Of a stretch of 57,383 bases of DNA, positions 17,503 through 26,705 are shown one piece after another. The notes below the pieces were generated by a model that was given only the letters and a program-made list of their open reading frames with translations, was not told the DNA's origin and did not search any database. Location: NCBI RefSeq assembly GCF_002198715.1, contig NZ_MWLK01000012.1:1-57383 (forward strand). Reading direction: 5' to 3'. A program made the translations under genes and the position numbers. Every line of letters begins with the position of its first letter. Within the stretch, counting starts at the first letter, position 1. This DNA comes from Rhodomicrobium sp. R_RK_3 (lineage in GTDB: Bacteria; Pseudomonadota; Alphaproteobacteria; Rhizobiales; Rhodomicrobiaceae).

Positions 17503-18438
17503 ATGCTGGCGAAGTTCGTCAGGTATTTTCGCAAGATGCAAGATATTGAAGCTCAGTCGATCGAAACCGAGCTTAATCCTCCCTTCACGATTCTGAAGCC
17601 GGAGCACGCGGCGACCCCCTTCATCTTCAACTCCCCCCATAGCGGGCGCACCTACCCGACGGCGTTCCTCAACGCCTCGCGGCTGACCGCGCCGGCCTTG
17701 CGGAAATCCGAGGACGCCTATGTCGATCTGCTCCTGGCGGGCGTGGTCAATATCGGCGCGACCTTGATGCACGCGCATTTCCCGCGCGCCTATCTCGACG
17801 TCAACCGCGAGCCCTATGAGCTCGACCCGGCTCTCTTCGCCGAGACGCTGCCGGATTACGCCAACACCCATTCGCTGCGGGTCGTCGGGGGCCTGGGCAC
17901 CATCGCGCGCATCGTCAACGAGCAGGAAGAGATCTATCGCGGGCCGCTCGCCGTCAGCGCGGCGCTCGAGCGCATCAACCGGCTCTATAAGCCCTATCAC
18001 ACGGCGCTATCCAGCCTCTTGAACGATGCACGTCAGCGATTCGGTTATGCCGTATTGATCGATTTTCACTCCATGCCATCCTATCAGGGCGACCGCACCA
18101 ATCTGCAGAAGGTCGACTTCGTGCTCGGGGACCGCTTCGGCACGTCTTGCGCGCGCGACATGGTGCGGATGATCGAGCGGCTGCTGGTCGGGCTCGGCTA
18201 TAAGGTGGCGCTGAACAAGCCCTATGCGGGCGGCTACATCACCGAGCGCTACGGCGTCCCCAACGAGGGGCTGCATACGCTGCAGATCGAGGTCAACCGG
18301 GCGCTGTACATGGACGAGGAGACGCTCGCGCTGAGACGGGATTTCCGGAATCTGCGCGCGAACCTGACCAACCTGGCAGGCAACATCGTCCAGTCGCTGC
18401 CGGATTGCCTGGCACCCAGGCGGGCTGCCGCCGAATAA
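17503..18438 (+). CDS. N-formylglutamate amidohydrolase family protein
   Basis: A 311-residue member of the FGase family. The markers are IFNSPHSGRTYP, HFPRAYLDVNREPYELDP and IDFHSMPS, which include the metal and catalytic histidines, plus a terminal LQIEVNRALYMDEET block. Family enzymes release formate from N-formyl-L-glutamate (end of one histidine-degradation route) or act on related N-formyl amino acids; no other hut gene is nearby. The ATG at 17503 has no clear ribosome site, and an ATG at 17536 is an alternative start. The gene ends next to the sRNA on the other strand. Confidence 0.88.
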   Translation: MLAKFVRYFRKMQDIEAQSIETELNPPFTILKPEHAATPFIFNSPHSGRTYPTAFLNASRLTAPALRKSEDAYVDLLLAGVVNIGATLMHAHFPRAYLDVNREPYELDPALFAETLPDYANTHSLRVVGGLGTIARIVNEQEEIYRGPLAVSAALERINRLYKPYHTALSSLLNDARQRFGYAVLIDFHSMPSYQGDRTNLQKVDFVLGDRFGTSCARDMVRMIERLLVGLGYKVALNKPYAGGYITERYGVPNEGLHTLQIEVNRALYMDEETLALRRDFRNLRANLTNLAGNIVQSLPDCLAPRRAAAE

Positions 18439-18480
18439 GGCGAGGCCCAAACGCGGACAATAATCGACGCTGCGGACAAG

Positions 18481-18550
18481 AAAAAAGGGCCGTTCGAGGC
18501 TTTCGAACGGCCCAAGTCTAGGGAGGAAACGCCCAAGGAGGGCTGCGGTC
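18481..18550 (-). ncRNA. mmgR: mmgR/suhB-type trans-acting small RNA (alpha-r8 family)
   Basis: On the minus strand, an 11-base-pair perfect hairpin (18487-18513, GGGCCGTTCGA with TCGAACGGCCC, 5-base loop) is followed by a run of T (18486-18481), a textbook intrinsic terminator, yet no minus-strand protein gene lies upstream. Just before it is the sequence GGGCGTTTCCTCCCTAGA, containing the CCTCCCT stretch conserved, as I recall, in alpha-r8 RNAs. Its location between an N-formylglutamate amidohydrolase gene and a hisN/suhB-family gene is the known context of the suhB RNA. The 5' end near 18550 is estimated from a TTGCAG box at 18583-18578. In Sinorhizobium mmgR restrains PHB accumulation. 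Confidence 0.78.
18487..18513 (-). terminator. intrinsic terminator of the small RNA
   Basis: Perfect 11-base-pair stem with a 5-base loop followed on the minus strand by six T residues. On the plus strand the A-run precedes the hairpin, so it is not a proper terminator for the plus-strand gene. Confidence 0.88.
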
Positions 18551-18758
18551 TAGATCGTTCTCACGACCCATCCCGCACTGCAAAAGATGACATTGCAGCG
18601 CACAAAAATCAATAACTTCCGGAGGGGGAGCGACAAAACGCCCATTTTGTTGCAAAAAAGCAACGCGTTGCCTTAGCGTTGACGCTTAGGCCTGAGATAA
18701 GTGCAACAAATAGCGGCATTATGCATAGTTTGTCATCAAAAATAATCGGCGGAAAATT

Positions 18759-19568
18759 GTGTCAAAACCCATAGAGATGACCGGCGTCACTGTCACCGAC
18801 GATTTCGTGAGCTTCGCGCATAAGCTCGCGGACTTAGCGGGCGACGTCATTCGTCCGCATTTTCGCGCCCGCGGCGCCATCGACAACAAGCTGGATGTCG
18901 GCTTCGACCCTGTGACCGAGGCGGATCGCGGCGCGGAGCAGGTCATGCGCCGGCAGATCGAGCAGACATTCCCCAGCCACGGCATTCTCGGCGAGGAATT
19001 CGACGACAAGCCCGCCGCCGGTCCCTATCGCTGGGTGCTCGACCCGATCGACGGCACCAAGGCCTTCATCCTCGGCCTGCCGACCTGGGGCACGCTGATC
19101 GGCCTGACGCATGAGGGCGTGCCGCTGCTCGGCATGATGGACCAGCCCTATACCGGCGAGCGCTTCTGGAACTCGCTGAGCGGCGCGCATTTTCGCGGCA
19201 GCGCCGGCGAGCAGCTCATCGAGACGCGGCCTTGCGCGTCCTTGTCCGGCGCCGTTCTGGCCGCCACGACCCCCGACATGTTCAAAGGCGATGAGCCCGG
19301 GCGTTTCGGCAGCCTGTCGAGATCGTGCCGCATGACCCGCTTCGGCAGCGACTGCTATGCCTATTGCATGCTCGCCATGGGTTTTGTCGACATCGTCGCC
19401 GAGGCGAGCCTGAAACCGTTCGACATCGCCCCGCTGATCCCGATCATCCATGCCGCCGGCGGCAAGGTCACCACCTGGGACGGCGGCGATCCGGCGCAAG
19501 GCGGCCAGATCCTGGCGGTCGGCGATCCCTCCCTGCACGAGGCGGCGATGCGGGCGCTGGCGGGTTAG
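18759..19568 (+). CDS. hisN: histidinol-phosphatase, inositol monophosphatase superfamily
   Basis: A 269-residue inositol-monophosphatase-fold enzyme. The metal ligands are in GILGEEF and LDPIDGTKAFILGLPTWGTLIGL, and the C-terminal segment EASLKPFDIAPLIPIIHAAGG is the form seen in HisN-type histidinol phosphatases (EAxLKPYDIxALIPII) rather than in classical SuhB. HisN converts histidinol phosphate to histidinol in histidine synthesis. The start is GTG, with GGCGGAAAA just upstream; an ATG at 18777 is possible. The mmgR-like RNA lies on the opposite strand upstream. It is followed by a FAH-family gene in the same direction. Confidence 0.88.
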   Translation: MSKPIEMTGVTVTDDFVSFAHKLADLAGDVIRPHFRARGAIDNKLDVGFDPVTEADRGAEQVMRRQIEQTFPSHGILGEEFDDKPAAGPYRWVLDPIDGTKAFILGLPTWGTLIGLTHEGVPLLGMMDQPYTGERFWNSLSGAHFRGSAGEQLIETRPCASLSGAVLAATTPDMFKGDEPGRFGSLSRSCRMTRFGSDCYAYCMLAMGFVDIVAEASLKPFDIAPLIPIIHAAGGKVTTWDGGDPAQGGQILAVGDPSLHEAAMRALAG

Positions 19569-19736
19569 CGCGGTTTGAAGCGCGGCGTCTCGTCTCGCTA
19601 CGACAAAGTGGCACTGTAAGCGGCGTCTCCGCCGATTGACAGCCCCGGCCGCGCACCGCTTAATGGCGCAACGCCCGCCATGGGCCATACGCGCCGCAGG
19701 CAACCGGCGCGACGCATCGGGGAAAGGACGCTTGGG

Positions 19737-20585
19737 ATGAAATTACTGCGCTTTGGACCGGCCGGCAGCGAGCGGCCGGGAATGCTGGATGCGGAAGGCC
19801 GCGTCCGCGATCTCTCCAGCGTCATCCCCGACATCACCGGCGCGACCATCGGCCCGGACAGCCTCGCCAAGCTCGCCGCCCTCGACCCGGCGACTCTGCC
19901 GGTCATCCACGGCGAACCGCGCCTCGGCGCCTGCGTCGCCAATTCGCCGAAATTCGTCGCCGTCGGCCTCAACTATTCCGACCACGCCGCCGAAAGCAAC
20001 ATGCCGATCCCGGCCGAGCCGATCCTGTTCGGCAAGGCCACATCCTGCATCGTCGGCCCCAATGACGACGTCATGCTGCCGATGGATTCGGTCAAGCTCG
20101 ACTGGGAGGTCGAACTCGGCATCGTCATCGGCACCAAGGCGCGCTATGTCGAGGAAGCCAAGGCGCTCGACTATGTCGCCGGCTACTGCGTCATCAATGA
20201 CGTCTCCGAGCGCGAATACCAGCTCGAGCGCAGCGGCCAGTGGACCAAGGGCAAGGGCTGCGACACCTTCGGCCCCATCGGGCCCTGGCTGGTGACCAAG
20301 GACGAGATCCCGAATGTCTCGGAACTGGCCATGTTCTGCGACGTCAATGGCGAGCGCCGCCAGACCGGCTCGACGGCGACGATGATCTTCCATGTGCCGT
20401 TCCTGGTCAGCTATATCAGCCGCTTCATGACGCTGATGCCCGGCGACCTGATCGCGACGGGCACACCGCCCGGCGTCGGCCTCGGCATGAAGCCGCCGCT
20501 CTACCTCAAGGCGGGCGACGAGATGCGGCTCGGTATCGCAGGGCTCGGCGAGCAGCGGCAGAAGGTGGTTCCCTTCAAGCTCTAG
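19737..20585 (+). CDS. fumarylacetoacetate hydrolase (FAH) family protein
   Basis: A 282-residue single-domain FAH-family enzyme. The N-terminal region is typical (MKLLRFGPAGSERPGMLD), and the catalytic domain has VGLNYSDHAAE, the metal-binding acidic DWEVELGIVIG and the SRFMTLMPGDLIATGTPPGVGLGM block. Members hydrolyse or isomerise beta-keto or enol acids, for example 2-keto-3-deoxy acids, acylpyruvates and ureidoglycolate. The substrate cannot be set from sequence. ATG 19737 follows GGAAAGGA and gives the usual N-terminus. The transketolase gene follows in the same direction. Confidence 0.9.
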   Translation: MKLLRFGPAGSERPGMLDAEGRVRDLSSVIPDITGATIGPDSLAKLAALDPATLPVIHGEPRLGACVANSPKFVAVGLNYSDHAAESNMPIPAEPILFGKATSCIVGPNDDVMLPMDSVKLDWEVELGIVIGTKARYVEEAKALDYVAGYCVINDVSEREYQLERSGQWTKGKGCDTFGPIGPWLVTKDEIPNVSELAMFCDVNGERRQTGSTATMIFHVPFLVSYISRFMTLMPGDLIATGTPPGVGLGMKPPLYLKAGDEMRLGIAGLGEQRQKVVPFKL

Positions 20586-20729
20586 CACGGCTCCCGAACG
20601 CCGGTTTCCGGCATGATTTCGCAAATCCCTGCAATCATGCTGGATTCTCGCGCCCGATCGGTCCATTTACTGGGCAGATTTTGGTCCGCCGCCGCAAAAA
20701 GCGGCGCGGACAGGGAGCCGGAGAGAGCC

Positions 20730-22736
20730 GTGACCGTTCAGCAGACCCCCCAAAACCCGGGCGGCGCCGTGCCGCTGCGTGACCTTGCCAACGCCATCCG
20801 GGCGCTGTCCATGGACGCCGTCGAGGCGGCCAATTCCGGCCATCCCGGCATGCCGATGGGCATGGCCGACGTGGCGACCGTGCTGTTCACCCGCTTCCTG
20901 AAATATGACCCGGCCGCGCCCGACTGGCCGGATCGTGACCGCTTCGTGCTCTCGGCCGGCCACGGCTCGATGCTGCTCTATTCGCTGCTCTATCTCACCG
21001 GCTATCCGGAGATGACCATCGAGCAGATCAAGCATTTCCGCCAGCTCGGCTCGATCACCGCCGGCCATCCGGAATACGGTCACGCGCCGGGCATCGAGAC
21101 CACCACCGGGCCGCTCGGCCAGGGCCTCGCCACGGCGGTCGGCATGGCGATCGCGGAGCGGCTGCAAAACGCCCGCTTCGGCGACAAGCTGGTCGACCAT
21201 TTCACCTATGTGATCTCCGGCGATGGCTGCCTGATGGAAGGCGTCAGCCATGAGGCGATCGATCTCGCCGGACATCTCAAGCTGTCCAAGCTGATCGTGT
21301 TCTGGGACGACAATTCGATCTCCATCGACGGCGCGACCTCGCTTTCGACCTCGACGGATCAGGCCGCGCGCTTCGCCGCCGCCGGCTGGGACGTGCACCG
21401 GATCGACGGGCATGACGAGGAGCAGATCTTCTCCGCCATCGAAGCCGCCCGCCGCAGCGGCAAGCCGAGCCTGATCGCCTGCAAGACCATCATTGGCAAG
21501 GGCGCGCCGAACAAGCAGGGGACGTCGGCGACGCATGGCTCCCCGCTCGGCGCGGAGGAAATCGGCAAGGCGCGCGAAGCGCTCGGCTGGCCTTATCCGG
21601 CCTTCGAAGTGCCGGGCAATATTCTGGAGGCGTGGCGCGGCGCGCCGGCTTACGGGCGCTCGGAGCGGCAGGCCTGGCTTCAGCGCATCCAGGAGGATCC
21701 GCGCGGCCAGGATCTGGCTGTCGCGCTGTCCGGCGAGATCGGCGAGGCGATGCATGGCGCGGTCGCGCGCGTTAAGGAGCAATTCGCCAAGGACATGCCC
21801 AAGCTGGCGACGCGGCAATCCTCGCAGGCGGTGCTGGAGGCACTGACCGCCGCGCTGCCGGCGCTGATCGGCGGCTCGGCCGACCTCACCCCTTCGAACG
21901 GCACCAAGACCAAGGCGGCCAAGCCGGTCAAGCCGGGCGATTTCTCCGGCAGCTACATCCATTACGGCGTGCGCGAATTCGGCATGGCGGCGGCGATGAA
22001 CGGCATTGCGCTGCATGGCGGCTTCATCCCCTTCGGCGGCACCTTCCTCACCTTCTCCGACTATTCGCGGCCCGCGATCCGGCTCGGCGCGCTGATGAGC
22101 ATCCGCGTCATCCACATCATGACGCATGATTCCATCGGCCTTGGCGAAGACGGCCCGACGCATCAGCCGGTCGAGCATTTCGCGGCGCTCCGGGCGATCC
22201 CGAACCTCTTGGTGTTCCGCCCCGCCGATGCCATGGAGACGGCGGAAGCCTGGGCGGCGGCGCTCGAGGCCGAGCACATGCCGTCGGTCATGTGCCTGTC
22301 GCGGCAGGGGCTCCCCGCGCTTCCCGCCCGCGCCGAACAGGCGGCCAATCTGACGGCGAAGGGCGCTTACGTGGTGCATGAGCCGGGGTCCGCGCGTCAG
22401 GTCACGATCCTGTCGACCGGGTCCGAGGTGCAGCTTGCCCTCGCTGCCGCAAAGGCGCTGGAGGCGGACGGCATCGCCGCCGCCGTCGTCTCGATGCCGA
22501 GCTGGGAGCTGTTCCGCAAGCAGCCGCAAGAATACCGCCGGGAGGTGCTGGGCAATGCGCCGCGCGTGGCGGTCGAGGCGGGCGTCCGCTTCGGCTGGGA
22601 CGAATGGATCGGCCCGGACGGCGCTTTCATCGGCATGACCGGCTTCGGCGCCTCCGCCCCCGCGGAAGCGCTCTATCGCCATTTCGGCATCACCACAGAG
22701 GCCATCGTCGCGGCCGCTCGGGCGGCGCTCGGCTAG
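20730..22736 (+). CDS. tkt: transketolase
   Basis: A 668-residue transketolase of normal length. The ThDP domain contains [45 protein letters not shown] and [10 protein letters not shown]. The pyrimidine-binding half has [23 protein letters not shown] and the catalytic-site [18 protein letters not shown]. It moves two-carbon units between sugar phosphates in the pentose phosphate or Calvin cycle. The frame has no good ATG near the conserved start; the GTG at 20730 follows GGAGAGAG and gives the family length. It does not sit in a cbb operon, so it is probably the housekeeping enzyme. Confidence 0.95.
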   Translation: MTVQQTPQNPGGAVPLRDLANAIRALSMDAVEAANSGHPGMPMGMADVATVLFTRFLKYDPAAPDWPDRDRFVLSAGHGSMLLYSLLYLTGYPEMTIEQIKHFRQLGSITAGHPEYGHAPGIETTTGPLGQGLATAVGMAIAERLQNARFGDKLVDHFTYVISGDGCLMEGVSHEAIDLAGHLKLSKLIVFWDDNSISIDGATSLSTSTDQAARFAAAGWDVHRIDGHDEEQIFSAIEAARRSGKPSLIACKTIIGKGAPNKQGTSATHGSPLGAEEIGKAREALGWPYPAFEVPGNILEAWRGAPAYGRSERQAWLQRIQEDPRGQDLAVALSGEIGEAMHGAVARVKEQFAKDMPKLATRQSSQAVLEALTAALPALIGGSADLTPSNGTKTKAAKPVKPGDFSGSYIHYGVREFGMAAAMNGIALHGGFIPFGGTFLTFSDYSRPAIRLGALMSIRVIHIMTHDSIGLGEDGPTHQPVEHFAALRAIPNLLVFRPADAMETAEAWAAALEAEHMPSVMCLSRQGLPALPARAEQAANLTAKGAYVVHEPGSARQVTILSTGSEVQLALAAAKALEADGIAAAVVSMPSWELFRKQPQEYRREVLGNAPRVAVEAGVRFGWDEWIGPDGAFIGMTGFGASAPAEALYRHFGITTEAIVAAARAALG

Positions 22737-22869
22737 GTCGCGGAGACGGTCGGCGGCCCCGCGCCGCCCTCCGCCGCGGCCGATTATCCGCAGCGTCAAA
22801 CAATGACAGAAATCGCGCACGTTTCCCTTGATCCGGGGCCAGGAAACGCATAAGACATCATCTCCGCGA

Positions 22870-22945
<76 letters not shown>

Positions 22946-23040
22946 AACCTCCTCAGCGTTCAGATAAATCCTTGCTTCCGAGACGCGCCGCGTCGCTTCG
23001 CGCGCAGGGTCCGGCCGTGCTTGAAATGGCGCCGGGCTGA

Positions 23041-23060
23041 AGTTATATAAAAGTATAACT
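23041..23060. promoter_or_regulatory. inverted repeat upstream of the mazE-like gene, probable autoregulatory operator
   Basis: AGTTATA and TATAACT are perfect inverted 7-base arms around a 6-base AT spacer. The element lies 15 bases before the antitoxin ATG, just ahead of the CTGGAGG ribosome site (23064-23070). Position and symmetry fit the operator that AbrB-type antitoxins use for autorepression. Confidence 0.7.
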
Positions 23061-23075
23061 CGGCTGGAGGCTCAC

Positions 23076-23333
23076 ATGCACAGCACCAATTTGCGCAAGG
23101 TCGGCGGCTCCGTCATGCTCGCGGTTCCGCCCGCGATCCTGGACATGCTTCACCTGTCCGCCGGGGCTCCGGTCGGCTTGAGCGTCGAGGGCAACCGGCT
23201 GATCATCGAAGCCCGGCCGCGCCCGCATTACACGCTCGATGAACTGCTGTCCCAATGCGATCCGAATGCGCCCGCCAGCGAAGACGACCGCGCCTGGGCC
23301 AATGATCGGCCAAAGGGCGGTGAGCTGATCTGA
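23076..23333 (+). CDS. MazE/AbrB-type antitoxin
   Basis: An 85-residue protein with an N-terminal swapped-hairpin AbrB DNA-binding domain (NLRKVGGSVMLAVPPAILDMLHLSAGAPVGLSVEGNR) and an acidic, extended C-terminal tail (about residues 50-85), which in MazE-type antitoxins wraps around the toxin. A strong CTGGAGG precedes the start. Its stop overlaps the toxin start by one base (TGATG), so translation is coupled. It should neutralise the downstream toxin and repress its own promoter through the palindrome at 23041-23060. Confidence 0.93.
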   Translation: MHSTNLRKVGGSVMLAVPPAILDMLHLSAGAPVGLSVEGNRLIIEARPRPHYTLDELLSQCDPNAPASEDDRAWANDRPKGGELI

Positions 23334-23665
23334 TGGAGCGCGGCGACATCTACATGGTCTCGCTCGATCCCACCGAAGGCCGCGAGCAGAGAGGGCGCAG
23401 ACCGGTCCTCGTCGTCTCCCCGGCCGCTTTCAACCGCATGACCAAGCTTCCCGTCGTGCTTCCGGTGACCTCCCGGGGCGATTTCGCCCGCACCGCCGGC
23501 TTCGCCGTCATGCTGACGGGCGCGGGAACCAAGACCACCGGCGTCGTCCGCTGCGATCAGCCCCGCGTCCTGGACCTTGCCGCGCGCAAGGCCCGCAGGC
23601 TGGAAAGCGTGCCCGAGGAGGTCATGGACGAAGTGCTTGCCAAGCTCGTAACGATATTCGTCTGA
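23333..23665 (+). CDS. MazF/PemK-family endoribonuclease toxin
   Basis: A 110-residue protein of typical MazF/PemK size. It opens MERGDIYMVSLDPTEGREQRGRRPVLVVSP, the family's first strands and loop, and continues with LPVVLPVTSR and GVVRCDQPRVLDL, where the catalytic Arg and Thr/Ser region lies. These toxins cut single-stranded mRNA at short sequence motifs; the target motif cannot be predicted. It forms a translationally coupled pair with the antitoxin before it. The base composition is like that of its surroundings, so transfer, if any, is not recent. Confidence 0.94.
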   Translation: MERGDIYMVSLDPTEGREQRGRRPVLVVSPAAFNRMTKLPVVLPVTSRGDFARTAGFAVMLTGAGTKTTGVVRCDQPRVLDLAARKARRLESVPEEVMDEVLAKLVTIFV

Positions 23666-23876
23666 GCATCCGCCTGCTGCGCGCCGAGGCGCCTTCGCGG
23701 ATAGTTCGAGAAGGGGTCGGCCTGATCTCATGCCGCTCCGCAGCGGCGCATCCGCGCCGGGTCCGCGCCGCTGCCAGGCCGACAAAGCGTGCGAGCGAAC
23801 GAAAAAGCGGACGTGGTGCCCTCAGGCAACCCGTCCGCTCGATCATCACTGGCATCGGCTGATCGCCGGCGCGTTA

Positions 23877-25400
23877 TTACCGGGATGGCTGCGAGCGCTG
23901 GCCGCCGCCGCTTTTCTTGCCGCCGCTGGTCGGGCGCCAGGAGCCGCTGCTGAGCGCGGGGGCGTTGCGGCCGGCCGAGCGCCCGCGCGAGGGCTGTTCC
24001 GGGCGGCGCTGAGCGCCGGGCCGAGCATCCGTCGAAGCGGGACGCGCATCGCGCGCGGCGCCGCCGCCTGCGCCTTCCACACGCGCCTTGGCAGCCTGCG
24101 GCGCGCCACGGCCACGACCTGCGCCATCCGAGCGCCGCGCCTCGCCATTGCGTTCCGAGCGATAGCCGCCGCCGGAGCGCTCCGAGCGACCGCCGCCCGA
24201 ACGTCCGCCGCCATTGCGGCCGCGCTGATCGGCGGCTGACGAAGCCCCCTTTTCCTCCGCGACCAGAGACGTGTCGCCGCAGCGGTTGGTGCTGGGGATG
24301 GATTGCCGGATCAGCTTTTCGATGTCGCGCAGATAGGCGCGTTCCTCGGCGTCGCAGAGCGAAATGGCGATGCCTTCGGCGCCCGCGCGCGCCGTGCGGC
24401 CGATGCGGTGGACATAGCTTTCCGGCAGGTTCGGCAGCTCGTAATTGACCACATGCGTCACTTCGTCGATGTCGATGCCACGCGCGGCGACGTCGGTGGC
24501 GACCAGCGCGCGGATGCGGCCGGTCTTGAACGCGGCGAGCGCGGCTTCGCGCTGGCCCTGGCTCTTATTGCCGTGGATCGCCGAGACGGCGACGCCGAAG
24601 CTCTCCAGATGCCGGGCGACCTTGTCCGCCCCGCGCTTGGTGCGGGTGAAGACCAGCGTACGGCTGAGAGCCGGGTCGGAGAACAGCTCGACCAGCAGAG
24701 CGCGCTTTTTCGGCGCCTCGATATGGATGACGCGCTGGGCGACGCGGTCGGCCGTCTTGGAGCGCGGCGTCACCGAAACCTCGACCGGATCGCGCAGGAT
24801 TTCGGCCGCCAGCTTGCTGGTGTCGTTCGTCATCGTGGCGGAGAAGAACAGGTTCTGGCGCTTGGCGGGAATGGTGCGGATGATCTGCTTGATCGGGCGG
24901 ATGAAGCCCATGTCGAGCATCTGATCCGCTTCGTCAAGCACCAGAATCTCGGTGCCGGAGAGCGTGATATTGCGCTCGTCCATGTGGTCGATGAGGCGGC
25001 CGGGCGTGGCGACGAGCACGTCGACGCCGTTGCGGGTCGCCGCGATCTGCGGCCGGTGCGAGACGCCGCCGAACATGGTGGCGACGGTCAGGCCCATATG
25101 CCGGCCATAGGTGCGGAAGCTGGCGGCGATCTGGTTGGCGAGTTCCCGGGTCGGCGCGAGGATGAGCACGCGCGCGCCCTGGCGCAGCGCCGGGCGTTTG
25201 TTGGCGGCGAGCCGGTGCAGGATCGGCAGCGCGAAGGCCGCCGTCTTGCCGGTGCCGGTCTGGGCGATGCCCAAGAGGTCGCGGCCCGCGAGCACATGCG
25301 GGATCGCCTGGGTCTGGATCGGGGTCGGCACCGTATAGCCTTCGTCGGCGAGCGCTTTCAGAAGGGACGGATTGAGGCCGAGCGTATTAAAGTCTGTCAA
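23877..25400 (-). CDS. DEAD-box ATP-dependent RNA helicase, RhlE-like
   Basis: A 507-residue helicase. The Q-motif is at PTPIQTQAIPHVL, followed by AQTGTGKT, PTRELA, VLDEADQMLD, SAT, RGIDID and HRIGRTARAG in order. The C-terminal 110 residues are rich in Arg, Gly and Ser, an RNA-binding tail of the kind found in RhlE proteins. It unwinds short RNA duplexes, probably in ribosome assembly or RNA turnover. The best start is a TTG at 25400, since the conserved N-terminus (TDFNTLGLNPSLLKAL) begins immediately after and no ATG lies nearby in frame; the weak start may limit expression. Confidence 0.93.
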   Translation of the reverse strand: MTDFNTLGLNPSLLKALADEGYTVPTPIQTQAIPHVLAGRDLLGIAQTGTGKTAAFALPILHRLAANKRPALRQGARVLILAPTRELANQIAASFRTYGRHMGLTVATMFGGVSHRPQIAATRNGVDVLVATPGRLIDHMDERNITLSGTEILVLDEADQMLDMGFIRPIKQIIRTIPAKRQNLFFSATMTNDTSKLAAEILRDPVEVSVTPRSKTADRVAQRVIHIEAPKKRALLVELFSDPALSRTLVFTRTKRGADKVARHLESFGVAVSAIHGNKSQGQREAALAAFKTGRIRALVATDVAARGIDIDEVTHVVNYELPNLPESYVHRIGRTARAGAEGIAISLCDAEERAYLRDIEKLIRQSIPSTNRCGDTSLVAEEKGASSAADQRGRNGGGRSGGGRSERSGGGYRSERNGEARRSDGAGRGRGAPQAAKARVEGAGGGAARDARPASTDARPGAQRRPEQPSRGRSAGRNAPALSSGSWRPTSGGKKSGGGQRSQPSR

Positions 25401-25686
25401 TGTCAGGTTCTTTCAAATCATGGCCGCGCGCGCAGCCAGACAGCAGCAATGCCGTCGGGCGCAGCTTGGGGCGGAACGTTTCGAAGACGCCCCGCGTGGC
25501 CTGGGTGTCCGTGGAAATCTCTATAGGGCTCAACAGGGGAACGATGGGGCGAGACTTAAGTCACCAAACGCCGTCCAAAGTCCTTCACGCGGCTGTAGCA
25601 CCGGTTTGTCCCCGGATGGGGACGCGTGCACTGCATAACATGGTGCGCCGCTTCGCGAAAGCCAAAAGGAAAATCAGGGTTGTTGC

Positions 25687-26262
25687 TTAGGGGTTACGGG
25701 CAGCGGCGGCGGAGGCGCGCAAACTCCAGCGCGTGCCGTCGCTGCGCAGGTCGAGCAGGCCGAGCGGCTCGATGTCGATGCGCCAGAAGGAGGCGAGCGG
25801 GGCGTCCAGCACGGCAAGCAGGGCGGCGCGGATGACGGTGTTGTGGGTGATGGCGACGATGTGGCCGCCGCGCGCCCGGCAGGCGTCCAGCCATACGGAT
25901 ATACGGGCGCAGAGCGCCTCGATCGACTCGCCGCCATGCGGGGCGGCGTCCGGCTCGGTCAGCCAGGCGGCAAGGCCGTCCGGGTCCTCGGCGTGGATTT
26001 CGGCGATGCTGCGTCCCGACCAGTCGCCGTAATCGCAATCCCGCAGCGCAGCTTCGACGACCGCCTCGGGCGCGAATTCCGCCGCCGTCTGGCGCGCGGC
26101 CTGCGCCGGGCCGGTCAGCACCAGATCGGCGCGGCGCAACCCTCCGGCCAGCGCGGCGGCGCGCGCCGCCTCCTTCGGCTCCAGCGGCTCGTCGCGCGGA
26201 AAGCGGGCGTCGCGCGTGGCGGCGGTGGCGCCGTGGCAGATCAGGGTGAGGCGCGTCGGCAT
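25687..26262 (-). CDS. histidine phosphatase family protein (cobalt-locus type)
   Basis: A 191-residue protein of the phosphoglycerate-mutase-like fold. The catalytic loop reads LICHGAT where the family normally has RHG, so the first arginine is a cysteine while the phospho-acceptor histidine remains. A second conserved stretch, GGESIEALCARI, and the C-terminal AITHNTVIRAAL keep the other catalytic histidine. It is divergent from the B12-riboswitch cbtB-cbtA operon, suggesting a role around cobalamin, as with CobC-type phosphatases that act on alpha-ribazole phosphate. The ATG at 26262 follows GGGAGAG. Confidence 0.85.
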   Translation of the reverse strand: MPTRLTLICHGATAATRDARFPRDEPLEPKEAARAAALAGGLRRADLVLTGPAQAARQTAAEFAPEAVVEAALRDCDYGDWSGRSIAEIHAEDPDGLAAWLTEPDAAPHGGESIEALCARISVWLDACRARGGHIVAITHNTVIRAALLAVLDAPLASFWRIDIEPLGLLDLRSDGTRWSLRASAAAARNP

Positions 26263-26313
26263 GGCATGCTCTCCCGGCGGATAGGGAACCACCGCAAGCG
26301 CGGTGCGATCTCG

Positions 26314-26342
26314 TTGACTTTAATGCCACTCGCCCGGATAGT
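26314..26342 (+). promoter_or_regulatory. sigma-70-type promoter for the cbtB-cbtA riboswitch transcript
   Basis: TTGACT at 26314-26319 is separated by 17 bases from GATAGT at 26337-26342, just ahead of the riboswitch. The spacing is ideal. Confidence 0.55.
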
Positions 26343-26442
26343 ATTGGTTAATGACGGGTTTGGAAGCCGGTGCAAATCCGGAGCGGTCGCGCCACTGTAA
26401 CCGGTGAGCTTTTTCGCTCTCCGTAAGCCAGACCTGACCCCG
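26340..26442 (+). promoter_or_regulatory. cobalamin (B12) riboswitch
   Basis: The stretch contains, in order, the family's conserved elements: GGAAGCCGGTGCAAATCCGG, then AGCGGTCGCGCCACTGTAA (the B12-box-like GCCACTG), a variable stem around 26401-26425, and the closing TAAGCCAGACCTGACC. It lies between the cbt promoter and the cbtB start and should switch off cobalt uptake when adenosylcobalamin is plentiful. Boundaries are approximate. Confidence 0.9.
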
Positions 26443-26489
26443 TCGCCCATTTCGTCGTTGGGACGCGCTATCCCTGGAGGCCTTTATCG

Positions 26490-26693
26490 ATGTCTGACAT
26501 TACATTTACGGACGACCTCCGGCCGATTTCGGTCGGGGAAATCTTGCCATGGGCGATTTTCGGCGGCCTGCTGCTGATGCTGGCGATCTATTTCGTCGGC
26601 GCCGAGGAGGGCGCGACCTCGATCGTGTCAGGCGGCTATGTGCATGAATTCGTGCATGACGGGCGTCATCTGCTCGGCTTCCCCTGCCATTAA
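26490..26693 (+). CDS. cbtB: cobalt transporter subunit CbtB
   Basis: A 67-residue protein with one transmembrane helix (about residues 20-40) and the histidine-rich C-terminal signature VHEFVHDGRHLLGFPCH, which is diagnostic of CbtB and likely binds cobalt. It starts after CTGGAGG, downstream of the B12 riboswitch, and is followed 12 bases later by cbtA. CbtB and CbtA form a predicted B12-regulated cobalt uptake pair. Confidence 0.93.
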   Translation: MSDITFTDDLRPISVGEILPWAIFGGLLLMLAIYFVGAEEGATSIVSGGYVHEFVHDGRHLLGFPCH

Positions 26694-26705
26694 GGAGCCG
26701 CGCCC

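Noticed and set aside
18487-18513. Hairpin as terminator of the N-formylglutamate amidohydrolase gene
   Set aside because: On the plus strand the A-run precedes the stem and no T-run follows; the polarity fits only a minus-strand transcript.
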